Assembly (NCBI RefSeq): GCF_001555965.1
Contig: NZ_LSHX01000026.1
Location: 1 to 21,205, forward strand
Reading direction: 5' to 3'
Length of the DNA: 21,205 nucleotides
DNA from: Sphingomonas sp. CCH21-G11
GTDB taxonomy: Bacteria; Pseudomonadota; Alphaproteobacteria; Sphingomonadales; Sphingomonadaceae
This document shows positions 1-7,731 of the stretch, piece by piece; the stretch's first letter is position 1; each line of letters begins with the position of its first letter. The notes below the pieces were generated by a model that saw nothing but the letters and a program-made list of their open reading frames with translations, was not told where the DNA came from and ran no database searches. The position numbers were made by a program, and so were the translations under genes.

Positions 1-271
1 GCTTGGCGGCGGGCGCGGCGGCATCCTCGCCCTCGCCAGCCAGCAGCGCGATGACTGTGCCGACCTTCACCCCGTCGGTCCCCTCGGCGACCAGGATCTG
101 CGTGATCGTGCCCTCGTCGACCGCCTCGAACTCCATCGTCGCCTTGTCGGTCTCGATCTCCGCCATCAGGTCGCCGGCGCCCACCGTATCGCCTTCCTTG
201 ACCAGCCAGCGGGCCAGCGTGCCCTCCTCCATGGTCGGGGACAGAGCGGGCATCTTGATTTCGATCGGCAT
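1..271 (-). CDS. pdhB: Pyruvate dehydrogenase subunit with N-terminal lipoyl domain, probably E1-beta (5' part; runs off the left edge)
   Basis: Only the first 90 codons are present, reading leftwards. They encode a complete biotinyl/lipoyl domain starting [20 protein letters not shown]. The lipoylation lysine is K43 in the context [12 protein letters not shown], and an Ala/Pro-rich linker begins at the window edge. In many alphaproteobacteria such a domain is fused to the E1-beta subunit of pyruvate dehydrogenase, and the EFEAVDEG wording fits that better than the E2 (dihydrolipoamide acetyltransferase) version, but the catalytic part lies outside so E2 is not excluded. The ATG at 269-271 matches the family N-terminus. 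In-frame ATGs at 341-343 and 353-355 would add 24 or 28 residues and look less likely. It diverges from the stress-protein gene across about 145 bp. Confidence 0.8.
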   Translation of the reverse strand, partial: MPIEIKMPALSPTMEEGTLARWLVKEGDTVGAGDLMAEIETDKATMEFEAVDEGTITQILVAEGTDGVKVGTVIALLAGEGEDAAAPAAK

Positions 272-416
272 CGGCGCGGGTTCCGTTGCGTGGTCCTGGG
301 GAGCGCCTTCCTTTGCCGGGCCGGGACGCCCGGTCAACCCCATCACCTTGCGCATACGTCTTCGACTCGCCACGTTCGGCGCGGCGGGATCGCAATTCCG
401 GGGGGAGGAACACAAT

Positions 417-872
417 ATGCGCACCTATCTGGTGGTGGTCGACGAGAGCCCGGAGTCCGAAGTCGCGCTGCGCTTCGCCGCCCGACGCGCGGTCAAGACC
501 GGCGGCAATGTCGAGATCCTGGCGCTGATTCCCAAGGCGGAGTTCGTCCACTGGGGCGGCGTGATGGCGACGATCGAGGACGAGGCGCGCCAGCGCGCCG
601 AGGCACTGGTCGCGGGTGCCGCGGGCACCTTGCTGGAGGAATCGGGGATCAAGCCGACGATCACGGTGCGCGAAGGCGACGGACCAAAGGTCGTGCGCGA
701 GGCGATCGAGGTCAATCCGGAGATCGCCGCCCTCGTCCTCGGCGCGGCGGCGAGCGGCGCGCCCGGCCCGCTGGTCGCGCATTTTTCCGGCGCCGACGCG
801 GGCAAGCTGCCCGTGCCGATCATGATCATCCCCGGCAGCCTGGAGGTCGAGGCGATCGACCGGCTGAGCTAG
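417..872 (+). CDS. Universal stress protein (UspA family)
   Basis: This 151-residue protein is the size of a single-domain UspA protein. It opens with the beta-strand and Asp typical of the family ([21 protein letters not shown]) and closes with the C-terminal strand [10 protein letters not shown]. The family ATP-binding loop would be near residues 105-135, where VLGAAASG and GPLVAHFSG keep a Gly-rich character but not a clean G-x2-G-x9-G-S/T motif, so nucleotide binding is uncertain. The start is fixed by a strong ribosome-binding site (GGGGGAGGA at 401-409). A longer upstream reading in the same frame is the antisense of the lipoyl-domain gene and is not real. It is divergent from that gene and convergent with the next one. 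Confidence 0.85.
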   Translation: MRTYLVVVDESPESEVALRFAARRAVKTGGNVEILALIPKAEFVHWGGVMATIEDEARQRAEALVAGAAGTLLEESGIKPTITVREGDGPKVVREAIEVNPEIAALVLGAAASGAPGPLVAHFSGADAGKLPVPIMIIPGSLEVEAIDRLS

Positions 873-887
873 CCGGCGTTCCGCCGG
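873..887. terminator. Hairpin between convergent genes, possible bidirectional terminator
   Basis: CCGGCG-TTC-CGCCGG is a perfect 6-bp stem with a 3-nt loop. It fills exactly the 15 bp between the stop of the universal stress protein gene (872) and the stop of the convergent membrane-protein gene (888). There is no T-run on either side, so an intrinsic terminator is only suggested by position and symmetry. Confidence 0.35.
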
Positions 888-1367
888 TCAGGCGGCGCGT
901 AAGGTCGCCGGCCGGCCGATGTCGTTCGCGGAATGGCGCGGCGCGGGCCCCGGTCGATCGCCGTCCGCCCCGCCCCCCGGTCGCTTGATCCGCGTCCGCG
1001 TGCGGCGCTGGCGCGCACGCGAGCGGCGGACCGACCGTGCGCGTCGCGCGCTGCGCACGACCGCGGCGATCCCGCGCATCCGGGCCAGCCCGGCCAGCAA
1101 TGCGGTGGCCATCATCGCGTCGTAATAGGCCGCCGTTTGCCAAGCGATCAGCATCAACGCATCGGCCGAACCGAAGATGAGCATGAGCTCGCCGCCGACC
1201 GGCAGCAGCATCACCAGTGCGACCATGAACAGCAACTGCTGGCGCGACAGTGCCGACAGCCGCCGCGCGGGCGCCGCCACCAGTGTCCGGTGCAGCCACC
1301 GCGCGATCGGCGTCTCTGGCCAAAGGCGCAGGATCATCATCACGAAAACGGTCGTCGCAAACAGCAT
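888..1367 (-). CDS. Small hypothetical membrane protein
   Basis: The product has 159 residues and I do not recognise a family. The N-terminal half is hydrophobic, with likely membrane segments at about residues 1-16 (MLFATTVFVMMILRLW), 44-64 and 70-95. The last 60 residues are very rich in Arg and Pro and look like a disordered cytoplasmic tail, which follows the positive-inside rule. The start at 1367 is preferred over an ATG 36 nt upstream because GGGAGGGGGCTGCC lies directly before it. It is convergent with the universal stress protein gene and divergent from the M28 peptidase gene. No function can be assigned. Confidence 0.6.
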   Translation of the reverse strand: MLFATTVFVMMILRLWPETPIARWLHRTLVAAPARRLSALSRQQLLFMVALVMLLPVGGELMLIFGSADALMLIAWQTAAYYDAMMATALLAGLARMRGIAAVVRSARRARSVRRSRARQRRTRTRIKRPGGGADGDRPGPAPRHSANDIGRPATLRAA

Positions 1368-1471
1368 GGCAGCCCCCTCCCGGCTCGAAAGTGGCGTGCG
1401 CATCCCCGCCGTGCAAGCTGGCGCGCAACGAGGGGATTGAGCCGGGCGCCGATCGCGTCCACGATCGCACG

Positions 1472-2770
1472 ATGCGCCACCTGATCCTGCTCGCTCCGCT
1501 CCTCCTCCCCCTCCCCGCCATCGCCCGCGACGCGCCCGATCCCGCGCGGATGAAGGCCGATGTCGAAAAGCTGGTCAGCTTCGGCACCCGCCACACGCTG
1601 TCCAGCCCCGATGATCCCAAGCGCGGCATCGGCGCGGCGCGCAAATGGGCAGCGGACGAATTGAACCGGATCAGCGCGAAGTGCGGCGGCTGCATCACCG
1701 TCGCCAACATCGCGCGCACCTTTACCGGGCCGCGCGCGCCCAATGGCGTCAACGTCGTCAATGTGCTGGGCTTTCAGGCCGGACGCGACCCCAACCGCGT
1801 CATCATCGTCCAGGGCCATATCGACAGCCGGGTCAGCGACGTGATGGACTTCACCAGCGATTCGCCCGGCGCCAATGACGATGCCTCCGGCGTCGCGGTG
1901 GTGCTGGAAGCCGCGCGCATCCTGTCGAAGGAAAAGTTCGACGCGACGATCATCTATGCCGCCTTGTCCGGCGAGGAACAGGGGCTGTGGGGCGGCACGC
2001 TGCTGGCCGAAACCGCCAGGGAGCGCGGCTGGGTGGTCAGCGCGGTGCTCAACAACGACATTGTCGGCAACACCGTCGGCATCAATGGCGCGCGCGTCGC
2101 CGACCGGGTGCGCGTGTTTTCCGAAGGCATCCGCGCGTCGGAGACGATCGAGCAGCAGATCGCGCGGCGCGGCAATGGCGGCGAGGATGACGGCCCGTCG
2201 CGCGCATTGGCCAAGGCGATCGACGGCGTCGCGGCGGCGATGCCGGGCGCGCTCGACGTGTTCGTCGATCGGCGGCCCGACCGCTTCGGGCGCGGCGGCG
2301 ACCATGAGCCGTTCCTGCGGCTCGGCTATCCGGCGGTGCGTTTTTCGGTCGGCATCGAGAATTACGACCAGCAGCACCAGGATCTGCGCACCGAAGCCGG
2401 TCGCGAATATGGCGACACCGTCGACAAGATGGATTTTCCCTATCTAGCCAGGGTCGCGGCGATCAACGTGGCCACGATCGCCCGGCTGGCCAGCGCCCCC
2501 GCCGCGCCCGACGGCGTGTCCGTGGGCGGCGCGGTCTCCTCCGACACGACGGTCAAGTGGCAAGCCGTGCCGGGTGCGACGGGCTACCGCGTCCATTGGC
2601 GGCGCAACGATGCGCAGGATTGGACCGACCATCGCGACGTGCCCGCATCTGCCACCGAATGGGTGCTCAAGGACGTGATCGTCGACGACCACTTCATCGG
2701 CGTGTCGTCGCTGGCTGCCGACGGCGCGGAGAGCATCGTCACCTTCGCCGGGCGGGCTGCGGCGCGGTAA
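1472..2770 (+). CDS. Secreted M28-family zinc metallopeptidase
   Basis: This 432-residue protein has a Sec signal peptide (MRHLILLAPLLLPLPAIA, cleaved near residues 18-19), so it acts in the periplasm or outside. The M28 di-zinc set is complete in order: H116 and D118 in GHIDS, bridging D136 in GANDDASG, E168/E169 in SGEEQG (general base and ligand), D196 in LNNDIVGN and H278 in GGDHEPF. The family contains aminopeptidases and related exopeptidases; the substrate cannot be told. After about residue 345 there is a C-terminal beta-rich domain (TVKWQAVPGATGYRVHWR) resembling fibronectin type III, a common add-on in secreted peptidases. The start is chosen because it opens the signal peptide; no strong Shine-Dalgarno is visible. 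Confidence 0.88.
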   Translation: MRHLILLAPLLLPLPAIARDAPDPARMKADVEKLVSFGTRHTLSSPDDPKRGIGAARKWAADELNRISAKCGGCITVANIARTFTGPRAPNGVNVVNVLGFQAGRDPNRVIIVQGHIDSRVSDVMDFTSDSPGANDDASGVAVVLEAARILSKEKFDATIIYAALSGEEQGLWGGTLLAETARERGWVVSAVLNNDIVGNTVGINGARVADRVRVFSEGIRASETIEQQIARRGNGGEDDGPSRALAKAIDGVAAAMPGALDVFVDRRPDRFGRGGDHEPFLRLGYPAVRFSVGIENYDQQHQDLRTEAGREYGDTVDKMDFPYLARVAAINVATIARLASAPAAPDGVSVGGAVSSDTTVKWQAVPGATGYRVHWRRNDAQDWTDHRDVPASATEWVLKDVIVDDHFIGVSSLAADGAESIVTFAGRAAAR

Positions 2771-2976
2771 TCCAAAACCGCCGTCACTCGGGCCGCGTGT
2801 CGGGGTCCGCTGCGCCATTCAGCTCGCGCCGCGCCAGGTGCGGCCTTCGCGGTGCCGTTGGCGCGCACCCGTGCGGCGGGCAAAAGCCTGTGCCCATGTC
2901 GCGGCGGGGCCCGGCATGCGGCCGGGGCAACGGCCCCTGGGGCTTCGTGCGCAGCGGATATTGCCGGGCCGGCTGA

Positions 2977-3972
2977 TCAGCCGCCGCAGGTCACCGTCGT
3001 CTCGAAGGTTGCCGGGAAGTACCAGCCGCGCGCGACATAGGCGGGGCGGACCTCAACCGTGCGCGTGGTGCAGCCATTGCCCGTGACCTGGACCTGTGGC
3101 GGCACCGACGGCGGCAGGTCGATCTCGTCAGACCGCCAGTCGCGATAGCCCGCGCGGTCGTCATCGCCCCAGGGCGGATAGTCGGCGTCGTCATCGCGCG
3201 GCGCCCGACCGCGATCCTCCGCCCGGTCGATCGCAAGGCCAGCCACTGCCCCGACGCCCGCACCGATCAGCGCCCCGCCCAGCCGGTCGCCGCGACCGGC
3301 GATCAGCCCACCGGCGACCGCACCGGCCCCCGCCCCTATGGCCGCGCCACCGATGCCGCGATCGGCGCGCACGGGCGCTGCCGCCGGCCGCGGGTAGCCG
3401 CGCGGGGGTGCGACCGGCCCCGGCCGGGGCGGCGGGGCTTCCGCCAGCACGGTCGCAGGCGCCGCCACCGCTGCCGGGCGGGCGGGCGGCGGCGCATAGG
3501 TCGCACCGGGCGCGGCCGGCGCGCGTGCGACGACGGGCGCTGATGCGGGTGCAGGTGCAGGTGCAATGGCGCGCATCGGTGCAGCGGGCGCGAACAGCGC
3601 GACCGGCGCGGCCTTCATCGCGGCAGGATTGTTCCAGTCGATGCCGGTGCGCGCGTCGATCACCCGGCCATCGTCGCCGACCAGCACCGCGTCGTCATAA
3701 TAGCGCAGCCAGCGCCGCCCCGTCTCGGCGGCGGGCAGTCGGTACCGGGCCGGATCGCGCACCTCGAACCCCGGTTCGATCCAGTAGCGCGGCAGTTCGA
3801 CACCGGCTTCGGGCGCGCGATAGGCCGCCCAGCCGCCCGGCGCATAGCTGCCCGCATACCAGCGCCCGTCGACGCTGCCGCCCCAGCCCGTCTCGGGTGC
3901 CGCCTGTCCCGCGTGAACGGGCATGGCGGTCAGGCTCGCCAGGATGAGGGCGGTCACGGTCGATCGGCGCAT
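2977..3972 (-). CDS. RcnB-like secreted protein with glycine-zipper segment
   Basis: The 331-residue product begins with a signal peptide (MRRSTVTALILASLTAMPVHA). Residues 36-106 resemble the RcnB family (PRYWIEPGFEVRD, then RRWLRYYDDAVLVGDDGRVI at 86-105), whose founding member affects nickel/cobalt homeostasis in the E. coli periplasm. A long Pro/Ala linker follows, then a glycine-zipper segment at about 207-247 (two short Gly/Ala stretches that can form paired membrane helices), then an acidic region and a C-terminal domain with two cysteines (GNGCTTRT and TVTCGG). The start at 3972 has GGGAG 10 nt upstream; an upstream TTG would add 10 residues ahead of the signal peptide. Metal binding is not demonstrated by the sequence. 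Confidence 0.7.
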   Translation of the reverse strand: MRRSTVTALILASLTAMPVHAGQAAPETGWGGSVDGRWYAGSYAPGGWAAYRAPEAGVELPRYWIEPGFEVRDPARYRLPAAETGRRWLRYYDDAVLVGDDGRVIDARTGIDWNNPAAMKAAPVALFAPAAPMRAIAPAPAPASAPVVARAPAAPGATYAPPPARPAAVAAPATVLAEAPPPRPGPVAPPRGYPRPAAAPVRADRGIGGAAIGAGAGAVAGGLIAGRGDRLGGALIGAGVGAVAGLAIDRAEDRGRAPRDDDADYPPWGDDDRAGYRDWRSDEIDLPPSVPPQVQVTGNGCTTRTVEVRPAYVARGWYFPATFETTVTCGG

Positions 3973-4063
3973 CTTGGTCAACTCCCGGGTGGTCGCGCGC
4001 AACCTAACAGCCGGGTCACCGGGTGGGAAACCGGCGCAATGGTTAAGCCTGTCCCGCTTCGGA

Positions 4064-4549
4064 TCAGTCCGCGATGCGCGCGGCCAGGATCGCCATCAAC
4101 GCCTCGCAACCCGCAGCATCCTCCGCATCGAAGCGCGCCACCTTGGGACTGTCGAGGTCGAGCACCCCGATCAGCCGGCCGTCATGGACGATCGGCACGA
4201 CCAGTTCGGACGCGCTGGCCGCGTCGCAGGCGATATGGCCGGGAAAGGCGTGGACGTCGTCGACCAGCTGCGTGGCGCGGGTCTGCGCCGCGGTGCCGCA
4301 CACGCCACTGCCGAACGCGATGCGGATGCACGCCGGCTTGCCCTGAAACGGCCCGAGCAACAGTTCGTCGCCGACGTTGCGATAGAAACCCGCCCAGTTG
4401 AGGTCGGGCAGATACTGCCAGATCAGCGCGGCGGCGTTCGCCATGTTGGCGATCGCATCCGGCTCCTCCGCGGTCAGCGCATCGAGCGCGCCCGCCAGTT
4501 CACGATACAGCTCGGCCTTGCTGCCGGCGGCGATGTCGAAATCGTACAT
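4064..4549 (-). CDS. msrC: Free methionine-(R)-sulfoxide reductase, GAF domain
   Basis: This 161-residue single GAF-domain protein matches the fRMsr family, which reduces free L-methionine-(R)-sulfoxide in the cytoplasm using thioredoxin. All three redox cysteines are present: C74 (GKPACIRIAFGSG), C84 (GVCGTAA) and C108 (GHIACDAAS). Each is exactly ten residues before the E. coli counterparts at 84, 94 and 118. The family signature DVHAFPGHIACDA and SELVVPI is intact. The full length fits the family, so the ATG at 4547-4549 is accepted even though no Shine-Dalgarno precedes it. It lies upstream of the RcnB-like gene on the same strand with 91 bp between them. Confidence 0.9.
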   Translation of the reverse strand: MYDFDIAAGSKAELYRELAGALDALTAEEPDAIANMANAAALIWQYLPDLNWAGFYRNVGDELLLGPFQGKPACIRIAFGSGVCGTAAQTRATQLVDDVHAFPGHIACDAASASELVVPIVHDGRLIGVLDLDSPKVARFDAEDAAGCEALMAILAARIAD

Positions 4550-4639
4550 GGGCGGGGATGTAGGGGCTTTGTAGCGTGGGCGCTACTGGCAAGGCGTCCA
4601 CAACTAAGGCCCACACAATTGGTCCACCGGATGAGCTGA

Positions 4640-5503
4640 TCACAGCCCATCGTAAGCCGCTTTTTGAACGGCTTCGAGTGCGGCGGGCATAGTAACCATC
4701 CCCAATTGTCCCTGAGCTATCACTTGTCGCACCGGTGGTTGGATTCGCGGCCTTTCTAATCCAATGCAAGCTTTAGCGGGTGGGAGCGGGGGTGCTGCTC
4801 CCCGCACGATTGCAGCAATGTCGAGCGGTTGGCTGCGCTCGTCCTCTCTCGCGAGGCCACGGCGATCCCAAGTAAAAAGCATGAGCAGCGGTGCGTTGCG
4901 GTCTATATTCTTCCACGGTACGAGGCATGGGTCGCCCACGGTTAACCGCTGTTTTACTGGACCGTCATATGCAGCAATGATGGGAGCAGCCTCGCCGGCC
5001 CCTACTATCATTATCCTTTTGCGATCTATCCAGTTGGCGCTCTGTACATAATTCAATGCGAATTTGAGTTGTCGCTCAATTGCTTGCTGCAACGATATTG
5101 CGTCCCGAGACATGCACGCTTCAAGTGAAGTCTTCGCAGTTATTAGATTCCGGTTCTCATCAATGGATAGAACGACTACGTTCAAGGGTACATTTTTGCC
5201 TCGAACTGCAAAAGCGCAACCGGGAAGAACGATGATTGCAGGGATCTTGCCCAAAGATTTAATGCGGTGATGGAACGATGGAAGATCAGCCGGCACCTGA
5301 TAATTGCCGTTTGACGTTGAAACCATGGCGCTCACCTCAAGCGGTGTCGGTGATCTGGCGTTAAACTTGCGGTCGAGCGCGATGTCGCTCTGTAAAGCTT
5401 GATATTGCTTGCTTTGCTCTAAATTTCGGAGAAACGCCGTCCCCGACCATGCAAAAGCGACTAAGCCTAGCAGCCAGATACAGCCGCGCTTCAATCGAGC
5501 CAT
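4640..5503 (-). CDS. Membrane-anchored orphan resembling a nucleophile-less alpha/beta-hydrolase
   Basis: The 287-residue product has one N-terminal membrane anchor (residues 9-25) and a soluble domain of no family I recognise with certainty. Residues 87-99 (KIPAIIVLPGCAF) and 152-180 (YVQSANWIDRKRIMIVGAGEA and onward) follow the pattern of dienelactone-hydrolase-like proteins, where a strand leads into a Gly-x-Ser-x-Gly elbow. Here the elbow reads G168-A-G-E-A172, so Gly170 replaces the nucleophilic serine. If the resemblance is real it is a pseudoenzyme. The start at 5503 has AGAGGGC just upstream; an upstream TTG would add 7 residues. Codon use is clearly more AT-rich than its neighbours, suggesting transfer into this locus. 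Confidence 0.6.
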   Translation of the reverse strand: MARLKRGCIWLLGLVAFAWSGTAFLRNLEQSKQYQALQSDIALDRKFNARSPTPLEVSAMVSTSNGNYQVPADLPSFHHRIKSLGKIPAIIVLPGCAFAVRGKNVPLNVVVLSIDENRNLITAKTSLEACMSRDAISLQQAIERQLKFALNYVQSANWIDRKRIMIVGAGEAAPIIAAYDGPVKQRLTVGDPCLVPWKNIDRNAPLLMLFTWDRRGLAREDERSQPLDIAAIVRGAAPPLPPAKACIGLERPRIQPPVRQVIAQGQLGMVTMPAALEAVQKAAYDGL

Positions 5504-5726
5504 GGTCGCCCTCTTTGTTGACAACCCCTACGCAGGATTGCTTACCAGACCCGTCAGGCGCGCGAACACGTGCAAGCTCCATTGAGGTGCAGGAGTCACA
5601 GTGCAAGGTTCTGGCTTAACGCGAATCACGTTTATCCGCATCTTCGGCCCAAAAGCGGACCGTCTCTCGCTCACGCAGTCGGACGCGGAGCAATTGTATC
5701 GAACGCGCCCGTTCAACGTCTGACAC

Positions 5727-6632
5727 TTAATCCCCGAACCCCGTCCGGCGATAGAGCAGCGTGATCGCGACGCGGCGGTTGCGGGGGTCGGCGGGGTTTT
5801 CCTTCACCATCGGTTCGCGGTCGGCGACGCCTTCGATGCGTTCGAACTGGTCCTCGCGGATGCCGCCCTGCGCCAGGCGACGGCGCGTCGCCTCCGCGCG
5901 GCCGCTCGACAGCATCCAGTTGTTCATCGCCGCCGGGTTGCCATAGCCCAGGCTGTCGGTGTGGCCGCGGATCATGATGGGATTGTCCATCCCCTCGATG
6001 CTTTCGGCGACCATGCCGATCAGCGTGCTGGCGTCCGGCACCAGCGCGGTCGTCCCCAGCGCGAACATCGAATAATTGGCGTCGTCGATCAGGTCGATGC
6101 GCATGCCGTCGCGGGTACGCACGAAGCGGACATATTTGGCGATCTTCGCAATGCGCGCGTTCGACTTCATCGTCGCTTCGAGCTTGGAACGCATCTTGGC
6201 GAAATTCTCGCGATCCTCCGCCGCCATCGCCTGGCTTGCCTTCAGGCTGCCCTTGTCGCCGGTGCCGACTTCCTTGCCGCCGGTCGCGCCCGCGGGGATC
6301 GTCAGCGACCGCGTCCCGGTCTGCTGCGCCTTGTGCGGATAGCTGTCGACGTCGGTGATCGATTCGCCGCCGAAAATGCCGTTGGAGCCGGCGCTGTTCT
6401 GCTTGAGCTGGACCAGCGTCGGCGCGAAATAGTCGGCGATGCCCTTGCGCTGCTTCTCGCTGGTCGCGCCGAGCAGCCACATCAGCAGGAAGAACGCCAT
6501 CATCGCGGTGACGAAGTCGGCATAGGCGACCTTCCACGCGCCGCCGTGATGGCCGCCATGCCCCTCGATATAGATTTTCTTGACGATGACCTTGGGCGGC
6601 TGATTGGTCCCGTGGGGTGCGCGCGCGGCCAT
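5727..6632 (-). CDS. motB: Flagellar stator protein MotB
   Basis: MotB pairs with MotA as the torque-generating ion channel anchored to peptidoglycan. The 301-residue product has a His/Gly-rich N-terminus (GHGGHHGGAWKVAYADF), a single membrane helix at about 35-54 carrying the ion-binding aspartate D39 (YADFVTAMMAFFLLMWLL), and a periplasmic OmpA-like domain whose peptidoglycan motif reads IMIRGHTDSLGY then SSGRAEATRRRL. The start at 6632 is chosen because GGGAGGC lies at 6641-6647; the longer reading frame runs back into the inverted repeat and is non-coding. It follows motA on the same strand after 130 bp, nearly all of that gap occupied by a perfect palindrome. Confidence 0.95.
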   Translation of the reverse strand: MAARAPHGTNQPPKVIVKKIYIEGHGGHHGGAWKVAYADFVTAMMAFFLLMWLLGATSEKQRKGIADYFAPTLVQLKQNSAGSNGIFGGESITDVDSYPHKAQQTGTRSLTIPAGATGGKEVGTGDKGSLKASQAMAAEDRENFAKMRSKLEATMKSNARIAKIAKYVRFVRTRDGMRIDLIDDANYSMFALGTTALVPDASTLIGMVAESIEGMDNPIMIRGHTDSLGYGNPAAMNNWMLSSGRAEATRRRLAQGGIREDQFERIEGVADREPMVKENPADPRNRRVAITLLYRRTGFGD

Positions 6633-6654
6633 TATTCTACGCCTCCCGGCGCGA

Positions 6655-6739
6655 CGCGGTACCGGCCCACTCCCCCACCCGGCCACCCACAAGAGTAGCC
6701 TGGCTGGGTGGCCGGGTGGGGGAGTGGGCCGGTACCGCG
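6655..6739. repeat. Perfect 35-bp inverted repeat with 15-nt loop between motA and motB
   Basis: Positions 6655-6689 are the exact reverse complement of 6705-6739, with a 15-nt loop at 6690-6704. Each arm begins CGCGGTACCGGCCCACTCCC on the outer side and is pyrimidine-rich on one strand. Symmetry stops sharply at both ends (A6654 opposite C6740; C6690 opposite C6704). In a motA-motB transcript this would fold into a very stable hairpin starting 23 nt after the motA stop and ending 7 nt before the motB ribosome-binding site. No T-run follows on the minus strand, so it is not a normal intrinsic terminator. A repeated intergenic palindrome (REP/MITE-like) or an mRNA stability/translation element are the main options. 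Confidence 0.97.
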
Positions 6740-6762
6740 CATCGGCGTGAGCCGATCAGTCA

Positions 6763-7626
6763 TCACTTCCCCCGCAGACCGTCGAACACCTCGGCAAAGC
6801 CGGGCTGGTTCTGATGAGCGATTCCCGAGCGTGCGGCTTCGATCACCAGCGGCTGGGGATGGCCGTGCAGCGAGGCGATGATGATCTGCTTGACGACGTG
6901 ATAGATCGCGGCATCGGCGTCGATTACCTGCTGCAGCCGGGTGGCGAGCGGGCCGACGATGCCATAGGCGAGCAGCACGCCCAGAAAGGTGCCGACGAGG
7001 GCCGAACCGATCATCCCGCCCAGGATCGACGGCGGCTTGTCGATCGATCCCATCGTCTTGACCACGCCCAGCACCGCGGCGACGATGCCGAGCGCGGGCA
7101 GCGCGTCGGCCAGGCCCTGCAGCGTGCCCTGCGGACCCTGGACCTCGTGGTGGTGGGTCTTGATCGCGTTGTCCATCACCTCCTCGACCGCGTGCACGTC
7201 GAGCGTGCCCGACGAGACGACGACGAGGCGCAGCGTATCGGCGATCAGGTTGACCAGCGTGTGATCGGCCATCAGGCGCGGATATTCGGCGAAGATCGCG
7301 GAGGATTTGGGATCCTCGACATGCGGCTCGAGCGCGATCGGCCCTTCGGTGCGCAGCATCTTCATCAGCTTGGAAACGAGGAAGATGGTGTCGAGATAGT
7401 CCTGCTTCTTGTATTTCGGGCCCTTCAGCACCTTCATGACGCCGCCGCCGATCGCCTTCAGCTCCTTGCCGGAATTGCCGATGATCAGCGCGCCGACCGC
7501 GGCACCGCCGATGATCAGCATCTCGTGCGGCAGCGCGTGCATGACGGGGCCCAGCGCGCCGCCGGTGATCGCGAATCCGCCGAACACCATCGCCAGCAGG
7601 ACAACCAGGCCAATCAGCGGAAACAT
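6763..7626 (-). CDS. motA: Flagellar stator protein MotA
   Basis: This is a full-length MotA (287 residues, E. coli about 295) with four membrane helices: about 1-22, 33-50, 171-191 and 205-230. The two conserved prolines are present, P177 in ADALPALGIVAAVLGVVKTMGS and P226 in YGIVGPLATR. In the cytoplasmic loop R92 and E100 keep the eight-residue spacing of the E. coli R90/E98 pair that touches FliG. With MotB it converts ion flow into rotation. The start is the family N-terminus (MFPLIGLVVLL); the upstream AGGG is a weak ribosome-binding site. The start lies only 17 bp after the terminator of the flg operon, leaving little room for a promoter. Confidence 0.95.
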   Translation of the reverse strand: MFPLIGLVVLLAMVFGGFAITGGALGPVMHALPHEMLIIGGAAVGALIIGNSGKELKAIGGGVMKVLKGPKYKKQDYLDTIFLVSKLMKMLRTEGPIALEPHVEDPKSSAIFAEYPRLMADHTLVNLIADTLRLVVVSSGTLDVHAVEEVMDNAIKTHHHEVQGPQGTLQGLADALPALGIVAAVLGVVKTMGSIDKPPSILGGMIGSALVGTFLGVLLAYGIVGPLATRLQQVIDADAAIYHVVKQIIIASLHGHPQPLVIEAARSGIAHQNQPGFAEVFDGLRGK

Positions 7627-7643
7627 CGGCGCATCACACCCTT

Positions 7644-7678
7644 AAAAAACTGCCACCGATCCGGAATGGAATCGGCGG
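7644..7678 (-). terminator. Intrinsic terminator at the end of the flgB-flgL operon
   Basis: On the minus strand CCGCCGATTC (7678-7669) pairs with GGATCGGTGG (7662-7653) as a 10-bp stem with two G-U wobbles and the loop CATTCC. CAG and then six T (7649-7644) follow. It lies 54 bp after the flgL stop and just before motA, which fits the end of the long flg operon. Confidence 0.75.
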
Positions 7679-7731
7679 GCCATGGCCCTTCATGCCCGAC
7701 ACCCGTCGAGAAATGGTTACCGCGCGCGGCG

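Noticed and set aside
272..355. N-terminal extension of the lipoyl-domain protein from ATGs at 343 or 355
   Set aside because: The frame is open, but the added residues have no family counterpart and the usual N-terminus begins at 271.
2924..2937. Hairpin GGGGC-AACG-GCCCC between the convergent M28 peptidase and RcnB-like genes
   Set aside because: Only 5 bp, no T-run, and such stems are frequent at this GC content. The 206-bp spacer holds nothing else I can support.
4571..4586. Perfect hairpin GTAGCG-TGGG-CGCTAC between the orphan gene and msrC
   Set aside because: No T-run on the transcribed strand and a 6-bp stem is common by chance; it may be a weak terminator but cannot be supported.
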